A stretch of DNA of 64,000 nucleotides from Castanea sativa (GCF_040712315.1 NC_134015.1:42553464-42617463), one strand, 5' to 3'; shown: positions 1 to 10,813, numbered from the stretch's first letter. Notes: generated by a model not told the origin, from the letters alone. Translations and numbers: made by a program.

Positions 1-573
1 GTTTTATGTTTTGTCTTAGGTATAAAAGGGAAAACCCTAGCCACGTTTTATGGATGCTCTTTATGCTGTGTGTGTGAATCTTTTGTGAGATCTAGAGGTG
101 TTTGCCTTCACATACACTTAGGGTTATCAATATCTAGATTGATGTCAAGAGCTTGGTAATTAATTCAGTTGCAGATTCAAGAGCTTAAAGATATATAAGT
201 GGGAGTGTTTGTGATTGTTGAGAATTCAAGAAAGAAGTAGTCTGTGGACTCGGAGCTGTCACGTGGTCATGGTAGTAAGTTTCCTACTCGAGGTAGCAAT
301 AGGATGTTAGTGGTCTAAGTCGCTATCGTGTAAATTTCAATTCTTTCATAGTGGATTCAGTTTTACCTTGAGGATAGCTAGGTTAAATCCTCCCCGGGTT
401 TTTTACCGGTTTGGTTTTCTTGGGTCATCATGTTGTTGTGTTCTTTATTTTCCGCACTTTACAATGATATGATTTATATGTGTTAACCTAGATCTGCGTA
501 ATTTACCTAAGTTAATCACTTGACTAAATAACTAGGTTAATCTAGTTGTGTTTAAGGGGTCTAAAAATGTATA
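1..573 (+). repeat. E1 5' LTR (partial)
   Basis: Aligns with high identity to 7892-8363 plus 16995-17093. It ends at TGTATA (573), three bases before the primer-binding site; the 3' copy ends CGTACA. The left part is missing at the window edge. Confidence 0.88.
21..28 (+). promoter_or_regulatory. TATA box of E1 LTR promoter
   Basis: TATAAAAG occurs here and at the matching place in the 3' LTR (7912-7919). On the minus strand it is also in both E2 LTRs (for example 16715-16722). It is followed by the conserved GGGAAAACCCTAG block. The U3/R placement is inferred; no transcript evidence exists. Confidence 0.6.
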
Positions 574-575
574 AG

Positions 576-588
576 TGGTATTAGAGCA
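576..588 (+). other. E1 primer-binding site (initiator tRNA-Met)
   Basis: TGGTATTAGAGCA starts two bases after the LTR end. It differs by one base from the usual plant initiator-Met primer match TGGTATCAGAGC. Confidence 0.85.
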
Positions 589-646
589 GGTTAGCTCTTG
601 CGTTTAGATCTTTTCATCTAAGAGTTGATCCTTGACCCCTGTTGTC

Positions 647-3600
647 ATGGATTCTTGGAAGATCTTTTTGCTAATATGTCAACTTGTCTATTTGTCTTTT
701 CAAAAAAAAAAAAAAACTTGTCTATTTGTTGTTTTTGTCTCTTGTTGCTTTTGTTAAATCTTTCCTTGATCATCTTGGCATAATTACATGTGATGATAAT
801 TATTTGTGTTGTACTGCTTTGACCGCCTTAAAGGCACGAGATTCTTGTCTTTAGTATTTGGATAGTGGTTGTTCCAAGCACATGACAGGAAATAAAGTTT
901 TATTCAAGACACTCGTTGAAGGAAAGATAGGGACAGTCATGTTTGGAGATGGAAGCAAATCTGTGATCAGAGGCATTGGTACTGTGGACATTCTTGGGTT
1001 GCCAGTTTTTGAAGATGTCTGGTATGTTGATGGGTTGAAAGCTAACTTACTCAGCATCAGTCAGATTTGTGACAATGGACTGAATGTTCCCTCCACTAAG
1101 TATGAATGTGAGATACTTGATGGAGGAGGTGACTGTATGTGTATTGGTGTGAGAACAGCTGGCAACTGTTATGGTATAACACCAAGTATAAGCAACAAGT
1201 GTTTTAGTGCAAGAAAAATCAAGTTAACTTATGGCATCAAACGTTGGGACATGCAAGTTACAAGCAATTAGAGAAGATTTCCAAGTGTGATACAGTTATT
1301 GGTTTGCCTAAGTTTGAGAAGATAGAAAAGTGCATCTATGGACCATGTCAGATGGGTAAACAAGTGAAGTCCAAACATCCGTTTGTAACTGATGTTTAAA
1401 CTTCAAGACCTCTAGAGCTGTTGTACATTGATCTCATGGGTCTTGCCAGAGTTCAAGTTTAGGTGGAAAGAGGTATACTCTAGTTGTTGTGGATGATTTC
1501 AGTAGATATACTTGAGTTGTGCATTTGAAAGACAAAGCTGAGGCTCTTGAAAAGATGATACATTTGTGCAAGAAATTGCAAGTTGGGAAAGGTACTGTGA
1601 TAGCCAGAATCAGAAGTGATCATGGAAGAGAATTTGAGAACACAAAGCTGGCTACCTTCTGCAATAATCAAGGCACTTATCAAGAGTTCTCTTCTGCCAA
1701 GACACTGCAACAGAATGGAATAGTGGAACGGAAGAATAGGGTTGTACAAGAGATGGCACGTGTAATGCTACACAACAAGAAGATGCCCAAATTCTTCAGG
1801 GGAGAAGCAGTTAACACTGCTTGCCATACACTTAACCGAGTGTATTTCAGACCTGAGTCCAAGCAAACTCCCTATGAACTTTGGAGAGGAAAGAAGCCTG
1901 TTGTCAAATATTTCCAAATATTTGACAGTGACTGTTACATTCTACGTGATAGAGAGAACCTAGAGAAGTTTGATGCAAAGAGTGATAAGGGATACTTTCT
2001 AGGATATTCTTCCCCTAGTAGGGCATATAGAGTGTACAATCTGAGAACCAAAACAATCATGGAATCTTCCAATGTTGTGATCAATGAAAAATTAAGCTCA
2101 GAGAGTCATTCAGAAAATTCTTCTCCTGTTCAAGAAAAGATTATGGAAGTTGATGATTCACTACTTGATGATTGTGTTGGCAAGCATAGTGAGGAAGAGC
2201 TGTTGTTGTTGAATGATACAGTTTCAGTACCTTCAAGTTCAGAACCATCCACACCGGTCCATGACACTCAACAAGAACAAAGTGAGCTTAGTCCTCCATC
2301 AGAACTGAAAAGTGCCTCCACATCTCTGGTTAAAGGTCCATCTTCTAGAGTAAAGTTGAATCATCCTGCCACAAATATATTGGGTAGTTTGAATGATAAC
2401 ATGAGATTGAGATCCAAGGCATTGAATGTGATTACTCATTCATGCTATCTGTCCCAATTTGAATCGAAAAAAGTGGATGAAGCACTTCAAGATGCTAATT
2501 GGGTTAATTTAATGCAAGAAGAACTTCATCAATTTGTTCAGAATGATGTGTGGGAATTAGTCCCTAGACTAAAGGGAGTCAATGTGATTGGAACTAAGTG
2601 GATATTTAAGAACAAGTCAAATGAACATGGTACTGTTATAAGAAATAAATCAAGACTTGTTGCTCAAGGTTACACACAAGTGGAAGGGATTGATTTTGAT
2701 GAGACTTTTGCACCTGTAGCAAGACTAGAATCCATTAGAATACTTTTGGCCATAAGCAAGTCATCTGGATTTCAAACTGTATCAAATGGATGTTAAGAGT
2801 GCTTTCTTGAATGGCATGTTGCAAGAAGAGGTATATGTTGAACAACCAAAGGGTTTTGTTGATCTTCACAGACCGGATGATGTCTACAAGTTAAAGAGAG
2901 CCATTTATGGTTTGAAACAAGCTCCAAGGGCTTGGTATGATAGGTTAACTACATATCTCACTTAGCATGGCTTCAAAAGAGGATTTGCAGATACTACTCT
3001 CTTCATACGAAAGGATAAGGATTTCTTTGTAGTAGCTCAAATTTATGTTGATGATATTGTTTTTAGTGCCACTAATGACTTTCTTGCTCAATCTTTTGTA
3101 GATGAAATGAAAGAAATGTTCGAAATGAGTATGGTTGGTGAACTAACTTATTTCTTTGGATTGCAGGTGAAGTAAACGGATTCTGGAATTTACATCAACT
3201 AAGAAAAATATGCAAGAAATCTAGTCAAGAGATTTGGACTTGACAAGGTTGCATATGCTAGAACACCAATGGCTGCAAATGCAAAATTAACCAATGATCT
3301 ATCAAGTGAGTCTGTTGATGTTACATTATATAGAAGTATGATTGGTTGTCTTTTGTATTTGACTGCTAGTTGGCCTGATATTGCTTTTAATGTTGGTGTT
3401 TGTTCTAGATTTCAATATAATCCTAAGGTTTCACATTTGAATGCTGTTAAAAGAATCATTAAATATGTTGGTGGAACTTGTGATTATGGATTGCTTTATA
3501 GTAAAGAGTAAAATCTATCTCTTGCTGGTTTTTCTGATTTTGATTGGGCTGGTAATGCCGATGATAGAAAAAGCACCACTGGTGGGTGTTTTTATGTAGG

Positions 3601-3988
3601 AGCCAATCTTGTTGCTTGGATGAGTAAGAAGCAAAATTCTGTATCTTTGTCTACTACAGAGGCAGAATATATTGCTGCTGGAAGTTGTTGTTCACAACTT
3701 CTTTGGATGAAAAAGTTTTTGAGTGATTATGGGATATCTCAAGACACCATGGTTGTTTACTGTGATAATTCTAGTGCTATCGATATCTCTAGGATTTCTG
3801 TTCAACACTCTAAGACTAAGCATATAGAGATTAGATATCATTTTATTAGGGATTTGGTTGAAAGAAAGATTTTTGCTCTTGAGTATATCCCTACTAAACG
3901 TCAGAATGCTGACAATTTCACCAAACCACTTGATAGAAGCAAGTTTGAGACACTTTGTCAAGTAATTGGTGTGATTTTGTGTCCCTAG
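647..3988 (+). pseudogene. E1 pol polyprotein (protease, integrase, RT, RNase H), no gag, broken
   Basis: An ATG at 647 opens a short leader that runs straight into the protease motif LDSGCSKHMTGN (858-893). A gag pre-integrase segment follows (to ~1270). The integrase core has [11 protein letters not shown] (~1609-1640) and [10 protein letters not shown] (~1708-1737). RVT_2 begins near 2450 ([18 protein letters not shown] at ~2700) and has the YVDD box near 3045. RNase H runs from ~3520 ([25 protein letters not shown]) to the TAG at 3986-3988. No UBN2 gag or CCHC knuckle is present. Breaks: frameshifts near 1235 and 2765, and in-frame stops including 2963, 3173, 3200 and 3509. The family makes the enzymes that copy and integrate the element; this copy cannot. 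E2 carries the same gag loss. Confidence 0.88.
681..729 (+). repeat. Micro-insertion with poly(A) and 15-bp target duplication
   Basis: A perfect 15-bp repeat, AACTTGTCTATTTGT, lies at 681-695 and 715-729. Between them is CTTTTC followed by an A run. The sister element E2 has a single copy of the target and no insert, so the event postdates their split. It looks like an extremely 5'-truncated LINE-type retroposition product. Confidence 0.75.
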
Positions 3989-4536
3989 TCATCCTTGGCT
4001 TTCATGATCCTTGTGCTTCATCGCTCTTCTCTTTGTGACCATTTTATTTTATTTTATGTCTTTCTAGAATTTGCATTGCATAACATTCATGCATTTCATT
4101 CTAGGTTGTTTTGTTATTTCTTTTCAAAAATAAAAATAAAAAAAAAACAAAAAAAGGAAGAAAAAGGGGAAGCAAAATGTGTTTTGCATTTTTTCTTGGA
4201 TTTGAAATCAAGGTTGGCCAAATTATCTTTACATAACTTGTATATGTATCTTGTTTAGCTTGGATGAGCTTATTTTATTGCACTTTACTAGTTTGAGCTT
4301 TGTAGTGTATGTTGTGTGGGAAGATGTTTATAGTTTTTGATCACTTTGTCTTGATCTTGAAGTCACGTGCCTTTGATTGTCGGACTTGATCTTAATGAGA
4401 AATGCATAAATAACCATCTCACCACTGTTTACTAGTCAATCATGAACACCTTAGTACATATTGTAAGATTTTGAGCTCGAGAAAGTGTAGCACATGCACA
4501 AAAAGAACATAAGGTGTAGCCTCGGTATAAATGCTA

Positions 4537-4652
4537 AAATTGGTGTGTACATTATTGGACTATAATTAAATCAATCAAATAAAATTGGTGTGTACATTAT
4601 CCCCGCTACTTTTAATAAGTTTTTGATCAAATAAAATTGGTATGTGCATTAT
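4537..4652 (+). repeat. Three copies of the motif AAATTGGTGTGTACATTAT in E1
   Basis: Copies at 4537-4555, 4582-4600 and 4634-4652; the last has two substitutions. E2 carries three matching copies in reverse complement at 12166-12282. Confidence 0.8.
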
Positions 4653-5119
4653 GAGGTAAATCAAGAAACTTACATGATTGCAAGCTTTTATTCTAGGAGA
4701 TGTGGGAGTTATATGATGTAACTCTTTAAGGGATAGTCTCTTTGAAATGTATGTTATGAATTTTGTAGAAATTATGCTTAATTACTATTTACGTATCACC
4801 TCACATGTATCTCAAGTTTTTTCTAGTTGCACACACTACACAAGTTACTCCTTGCTAAACTATGTACATGTTATTATGTGTGTTTTGGTTTTGGCCATCC
4901 AAGTTTGAGAATTCTTTGAGTTTTATGCAAAATGTATTTGAAGTTTGAAAATTTAAGGTGAGTTGATTGAAAATCTTAATTTTTGGAAAACTGGGTTCAA
5001 ACAAGTGTTTTTGAAAAGCATTTGATCTCATACTTATGCATTTTATTCATACATCAACATGCTTTGAGGAGTTTCTGCATAAATGTGCTTTGTTTTTCAA
5101 AAAATTGGTTTTTCTAGAA

Positions 5120-5365
5120 TTTTGATCGATCGAACCTATTTCTCGACCGATCGAAATTGCGATTAAAATTTTGGTATGGTTATGTGTGTTTTTATCGGTG
5201 CTCGATTGATGTTCGATCAATCGAAGGCATTTTTGATCGATCGAATCTAATTTTCAATCAATTGAAAGTCGTATAGAGAGTTTTTTAAAATCTGAGTTTT
5301 CTCACGTGTTCATTCACTATTTCAAAATTTCAAAACTCTTTCTCTCTCTATTCGATCGGTCTAAG
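5120..5365 (+). repeat. ATCGATCGA palindrome cluster, E1 internal
   Basis: Variants of GATCGATCGAA occur at ~5124, ~5145, 5201-5225, ~5234 and ~5352. Related words occur in the E1 LTR (7794-7832), in both E2 LTRs and at the equivalent internal place of E2 (11572-11720). Confidence 0.75.
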
Positions 5366-6039
5366 GGTCCAAGCAAGATTTTGTCGTTTTATCTCAAATT
5401 TCTTCATGGGTTTTTGTCATTTAAGGCCGGTAAGACCTTTTTGCCCCTTCTTTTTCATTTATTTTCATCTTTCATGCATTTTTTCATGCATTTTGGGGAG
5501 AATTTCGAACCTAAAGGAATTTGGGATTTGTGTTGATTCAAACTTTTTCTTGTAAAATTGATCAATGGGTTTTTGTTATGGGATGATATACAACCGTTCT
5601 TGATGAATTAATTTGATAAATTTGATGGATTTTGAAATATTGAAATTTCTAGGGCTTGAAATTACCCGATTTGGGGATTTTGTTCAAATTGGTTTAATTG
5701 GATGTAATTGGCTTGTTGGATTGATTAATTTGATCATTATAATGTGTTATCTATCTTGTTTAATGATCAAATTGGTAAATTTCTTGAAAATTGTACAAGT
5801 GGTTTTTCAATAATTTGGGGTTTTTGATATAAACTCTATGCTCAAGCCAATTTTGTATTTTTAAAGTTAAATTGAACTTATTCTCACTGCATTAGATCAT
5901 GCATCATCTAATTATATTGCTCATGCATCATATAGATTGTTATTTTTCTATTTTGTTTTATGCTAACTTGCAGTCTGCCTTGGTTTTTGTTTTCTTTTCT
6001 TTTGGTTTTGTCTGTGTGTCTTGTCCTATCCTTAGCACC

Positions 6040-7119
6040 ATGCCTAGGAAAACTAGAGCCAATAGGAAAACCTCCTCTTCTTCTGCACCTTCCTTTGAGA
6101 GTGATATGTTTCTTAATGAGAAGAACCAAGAAATTTATGAGACTTTGAACCTTTTGAGAACTCTTTGGGCTGAGAGAAAGGTTGTTTTAGATGAGCTTGA
6201 TCCTGAGATTTGGAGAAACTTTGAGCGTAGGGGTTGGTTACCTTTGTTGGATATTTCACATCCCCCTTCGGCTACCTTGATCAGAGAGTTCTACTTGAAC
6301 CTCTCGGTCTACTCCTATGATTCCAATACTCTTGTGAGAAGTTGGATATGGGGTGATGAGTACACCATTACTCCTTTAGTAGTGGCTGCTGTTCTTGGGA
6401 TGCCATTGGTCCAGCATCCTGTTTATCCTTATGACAAGTCTCCACCCCTTGATGACATCATGTCATATCTTACGGGATCTTCTATCCAGTAGGGTTCTGA
6501 TCCTCGGATCACTACTCACGAGTTGACTGAGATTCAATATCTTTTCTTTCGGATTTCTTATCATTCCTTATGGCCTATCTCTCATTTGCACACCATTCCT
6601 ATTAAGAGATGTGCATTTTTGTATGCCCTTGTTATCGATGCTCCTATGAGTTTTCCTCATCTTTTCATTCGTTCTTTGATTGAGGTTCATCGAAGTAGTT
6701 CTGTTTCTCATGCTCTTTTCTTTCCTGTTTTTATACATCGGATTCTTTTGCATTTGGGTTTAGAAAACTTTCCCACGTCTGAGCCTGTCCATATAATCGC
6801 TCCTATAGGTGCCACCTTTCTTAGGTAGAGGGTTGCTCAGATGAGAGCTAGCTCTAAACGTCCTAGGGTTGAGTCTTCTGGTGTCACTCCTCCTCCTCCT
6901 TCCTCTACAGGTGATACTTCTACTGAGGTGTCTGTCGATCCTGCTGCTGCTCCTCCATCTTCTATTTCGGATGGTTCAGACATTCGTCGTATGTTGGAGA
7001 CTGTCATGACCGTTCAGGCGGCTCATGGTCAGCTTTTGGTGGACATTCTTGATGAACTTCGTGCTTTGCGAGCGGATTTGGTGAGTATTAGGCCGCCACC
7101 TCCTTTTGATGATGAGTGA
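6040..7119 (+). pseudogene. E1 ORF3: 'putative plant transposon protein' type, two in-frame stops
   Basis: One frame of 360 codons from ATG 6040 to TGA 7117-7119, interrupted by TAG at 6490-6492 and 6826-6828. The N-terminus is basic and Ser-rich (MPRKTRANRK). A globular part follows with REFYLNL, VRSWIWGDEYTITP and VLGMPLVQHPVYPYD, then a segment on LWPISHLHTIP. The tail is Pro/Ser/Thr-rich with SKRPRVESSG, which resembles a basic nuclear-localisation stretch. The globular part resembles the family labelled putative plant transposon protein domain in plant genomes. Its function is unknown to me; an envelope-like or accessory role is only analogy with other Sireviruses. E2 has arginine-tryptophan and glutamine at the two stop sites, so these are decay mutations. 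Confidence 0.65.
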
Positions 7120-7121
7120 GT

Positions 7122-7627
7122 GCCCTTTGGCAATTCATCACAAAAAGGGGGAGTACATATGTTGTAGAGAGGAGTTTTTGATGTTAGGGGGAGATTTTGA
7201 TGTTCTGGAGCTATGGAGATGTAGATTGTATCTAGGTGTCTCACCATGTATTTACATTTTTTTTGGGTTGACTATGATAGGGGGAGATACTTTGTTTTAA
7301 TATGTTTCTTGTTTCACATTGTTTATTGATTTATATTTATTAGGTTATTCATGATATATGTCTTCATTGTGTGTTATGTGAAATCAAGATGTTATATTTG
7401 TGTTACTTGTATTTTCCACACATGTGTTTATGTGTTTGTTAAGTGTTACGAGAATATATAGGTTGATTTAGCCATGCTGCTGTCTATACTTGCAACTGAT
7501 GGATAGTAGTTAGGTTGAATTTGTTGTGTTGAGCTATGTTTTTGTATTGGGCTGTTTTTTTTTTTGTAACTTTGAGCATTTTGTTTAAGTTTGTGTTTTG
7601 TCACAAATTGCCAAAGGGGGGGGGGTT
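7122..7627 (+). other. E1 multiple polypurine tracts bracketed by an inverted repeat
   Basis: Purine tracts AAAAAGGGGGAG (7142-7153), AGGGGGAGA (7187-7195), AGGGGGAGA (7279-7287) and the final AAAG(10) just before the LTR (7612-7625). The outer tracts sit in an inverted repeat: CCTTTGGCAATTCATCACAAA near 7124 and TTTGTCACAAATTGCCAAAGG near 7597. E2 and E3 show the same arrangement. Multiple polypurine tracts are a described Sirevirus trait. No gene is seen between the tracts. Confidence 0.75.
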
Positions 7628-8363
7628 TGTTGGGTTCTAAGACTTTAGGTTTAAATGTATTAGAACTTCAATTTGTAATATTGGCAAACCATGATCAAAA
7701 TGTTTAGTCTTGTTTTAGTCTTGCTCAGAGTATGTTTAAGTTGTAAAATTGGAATTGAGTGTTATGCAGGATTTACTATGTAAATTTGTCTGGCTCGATC
7801 AATCGAAAATTAGACTCGATCGATCGAAGCTCGTGCAGATTGTTTTTCTGCAGAATTTTCCAACTCAGGCCAAACGTGTTTTACGTGTAGGGTTTTGTGT
7901 TTTGCCCTAGGTATAAAAGGGAAAACCCTAGCCACGTTTTAGGGATGCTCTTTATGCTGTGTGTGTGAAACTTTTGTGAAATCTAGAGGTGTTTGCCTTC
8001 ACATACATAGGGTTATCAAGATCTAGATTGATGTCAAGAGCTTGGTGATCAATTTAGTTGCAGATTTAAGAGCTTAAAGATATACAAGCAGGAGTGCTTG
8101 TGCTTGCTGAGAATTTAAGAAAGAAGTAGTCTGTGGACTCGGAACTGTCACGTGGTCGTGGTAGTAAGTTTCCTACTCGAGGTAGTAATAGGATGTTAGT
8201 GGTCTAAGTCGCTATTGTGTAAACTTTAATTCTTTCAATGTGGATTCAGTTTTACCTTGAGGATAGCTAGATTAAATCCTCCCTAGATTTTTTACCGGTT
8301 TGGTTTTCCTAGGTCATCATATTGTTGTGTTCTTTATTTTCTGCACTTTACAATGATATGATT
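7628..8363 (+). repeat. E1 3' LTR, first part
   Basis: Begins TGTTGGGTTCTAAG right after the polypurine tract. It is broken at 8363 by E2 and resumes after the duplicated TGATT at 16995. The combined length is about 835 bp, like the E2 LTRs (844 and 823 bp). Confidence 0.9.
8359..8363. repeat. Target duplication TGATT (left of E2)
   Basis: Identical to 16990-16994. Removing 8364-16994 restores a continuous E1 LTR matching the 5' LTR around position 475. Confidence 0.92.
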
Positions 8364-9207
8364 TGTTGAGTTATTTAGACCCCATAAAGCACAATTGGAT
8401 TAATCTAATTAACAAGCCAAGTTATTACTTAGTCCAAATTCCAGATCTAGGTTAACACAATCATATAATCATATCAATGTAAAGTGCGGAATATAAAAAC
8501 GCAAAGATATGATGACCCAGGAAAACCAAATCAATAAAAAACATAGGGAGGAGTTAACCTAGCTCTCCTCAAGGTAAACCTGAATCCACTATGAAAGAAT
8601 CGAAGTTTGTACAATTGTGACTTAGACCACTAACATCCTATTGCTACCCATTAGTAGAAACTTACTGACACGACCACATGCAAGCTCCGAGACCACGGAC
8701 TCCTTCTTTCTTGGATTCTCCAGCAAGTACAAGCACTCCCGCTTGTGTATCGTTAAGCTCTTATGGCAGCAACTGAGTGATCATCAAGTTCTTGAAGAAA
8801 TCTCCTTCTTGATAGTCCTAAGCTTGTGTGAAGGCAAGCACCTCTCAGATCTTACAAGAGATTCACACAAATAACAATATGAGCAACCTAAGAAACGTGA
8901 CTAGGGTTTGCCTTTTATACCTAGGGCAAAACATAAAACCCTACACGTCATATGGGCTTAGGGCTGAGTTGAAAATTCTGCAGAAAAAACAATCTGCATG
9001 ACTTTCGATTGGTCGAGTCTAATTCTCGATCGATCGAGTCAGGCAGAAATGCACAGTAACTTCTGCAGTTAACTCGATTCCAACTTTACATAAATAACAT
9101 ACTTTAAGCAAGTCTAAACATAATTAGACACCTGTTTTGATCATGGTTTGCCAACAATACACATTAGAGTTCTAATACATTAGTTCCTAAGTACTTAGAA
9201 CCTAACA
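8364..9207 (-). repeat. E2 3' LTR
   Basis: 844 bp, TG...CA on its own strand. Very similar to 16167-16989; the main difference is about 20 bp missing from the other copy at the ATCGATCGA motif (9004-9040 here). Confidence 0.92.
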
Positions 9208-9709
9208 AACTCCCCCTTTGGCAATCCGTGACAAAACACAACTAAAAGCTCAAAGTTTACAAAGAAAAGCCCTTTGCAAAAATATGCCCATTATAACAAA
9301 TCCAATCCTAACTACTATCCATCAGTTGCAAGTGTAGACAGTAGCTCAATTGAATCAACCTGTATATTTCCTGAAACACTAAACAAAACGCATAAACGTA
9401 TGTGTGAAAAATACAAGTAAACAAAAATAAAATTCTTGATTTCACAAAACACAAAATACAGACAAATATTAATGAATAACTTATAATCATAAGTCTATAA
9501 GCAGTGAAACAAGAAACATAAAAAGAATCTCCCCCTAACAAGAATACATCAAGAGCCAAAAACAATAAGGACAAAGTGAAGTACCTAGATACAATCTAAT
9601 CACCACAGGCTCACAAAAATAAAGTCTCAAACTCTCCAAAACTCCAAAAGTCCCTCTAACTAGATACAAAATCTACTCCCCCTTTTTGTGATGGAATGCC
9701 AAAGGACAA
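9208..9709 (-). other. E2 polypurine tracts and inverted repeat
   Basis: On the minus strand a final tract CCAAAGGGGGAG lies at ~9211-9222 against the LTR. Further tracts are at ~9531 and ~9676. The inverted repeat with TTGCCAAAGG/CCAAAGGACAAA words (9209-9236 and 9676-9709) matches the E1 layout. No ORF is seen. Confidence 0.7.
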
Positions 9710-9713
9710 ATCA

Positions 9714-10813
9714 GAATCCATCATCAAAAGGAGGTGGCGAAGACGAGCGTCTAAGAAGCGCCAAATCTGCTCACAAGGCACAAATCTCATCAAGAATGTC
9801 CACCAAAATCTGACCATTAGCCGCCTGAACGGTCACAACAGACTCCAAAGTACGACGAATGTCAAAGTCATCCAAAGTCGATGGTGGAGGAACATCAGTA
9901 GCAGCATCACCTACAGGATCAGCAGACTCCTCACCAGAAGGAACACCTGTAGAAGAAGAAGGGGGTACGGTACCAGAAGACTCAACTCTAGGACGTTTAG
10001 AGCGCTTTCTTATCTGAGCAGCCCTCTGCCTAAGAAAAGTGGCACCTATGGGAGCAATAACATGGACGAGCTCAGAAGCAGGGAAGGCAGACAGACCTAA
10101 AAACAAAAAAATCCTATGAATGAAAATAGGATGAAAAAGAGCATGAGCCGTAGAGGAACTCCTACAAACTTCGTTCAAAGAACGAAGAAACAGATGAGGA
10201 AAACTAATAGGAGCATTCGTAACAAAAGCATACAAAAATGCACATCGCTCTAAAGGAATGGTGTGCAGATGCGAAATAGGCCACAATGAATGACACGCTA
10301 TCCTAAAGATAAGATAGGTAGACTCAGTGAGCTCAGCAGAAGTGATCCAAGGATCAGAACCCCATCGAATAGAAGTACCAGTGATGTATGACATGATGTT
10401 GTCTAGGGGAGGAGACACATCATAGGGGTAAACAGGATGCTGAACAAGAGGCACCCCAAGAGCATTAGCCACTACCGAAGGGGTAATGGTGTACTCATCA
10501 CCATGAATCCAACTCCTCACAAGAGTGCCGGAATCATAGGGGTGAACAGAGAGGTTCAAATAGAACTCTCTAATCAAGATGGCTGGAGGAGGAGAATCAA
10601 AATCCAAAAGAGACAACTAGCCTCGACGCTTAAAGTTTGCCCAATGGCAGGATCAATCTCATCTAACAGAACCCTACGTTTAGCCCAAATCTTTCTCTTA
10701 ATGTTAAGGGTCTCAAAGGTCTCTTGGTGCTTTGCACTCAAGAATCTATCACTCTCAAAGGAAGGGTCAGAGGTAGAGGTGGATGACCTATTGACTCTAG
10801 TCTTCCTAGGCAT
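9714..10813 (-). pseudogene. E2 ORF3: 'putative plant transposon protein' type, frameshifted
   Basis: Starts at ATG 10813 with MPRKTRVNRSS, as in E1. The first ~75 codons are followed by a frameshift near 10620. The second frame then runs through IREFYLNLSV, VRSWIHGDEYTITP, ALGVPLVQHPVYPYD and a long helical part to the tail KRSKRPRVESSG. A TGA at 9771-9773 replaces the arginine codon of E1; the original end is near 9714. Between these breaks 281 codons are open, the longest intact stretch of this protein in the window. It is clearly collinear with E1 ORF3 and more distantly with E3 ORF3. Function unknown; possibly an accessory or envelope-like product by position. Confidence 0.65.

Larger units (their letters stand above)
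3989..6039 (+). other. E1 non-coding region between pol and ORF3
   Basis: No credible ORF. It holds an A-rich purine tract running into GGGGAAGC (4129-4171) followed by a small hairpin (GCAAAATGTGTTTTGC), a thrice-repeated 19-bp motif (4537-4652) and a cluster of ATCGATCGA palindromes (5120-5365). The same order is found inverted in E2 (10814-12788) and, with another palindrome word, in E3 (55250-57040). That implies a conserved cis-acting or untranslated function. Confidence 0.7.

Noticed and set aside
9696..10100. Plus-strand 134-codon frame and neighbouring plus-strand frames
   Set aside because: Antisense of E2 ORF3; Arg-rich composition is an artefact of the opposite frame.
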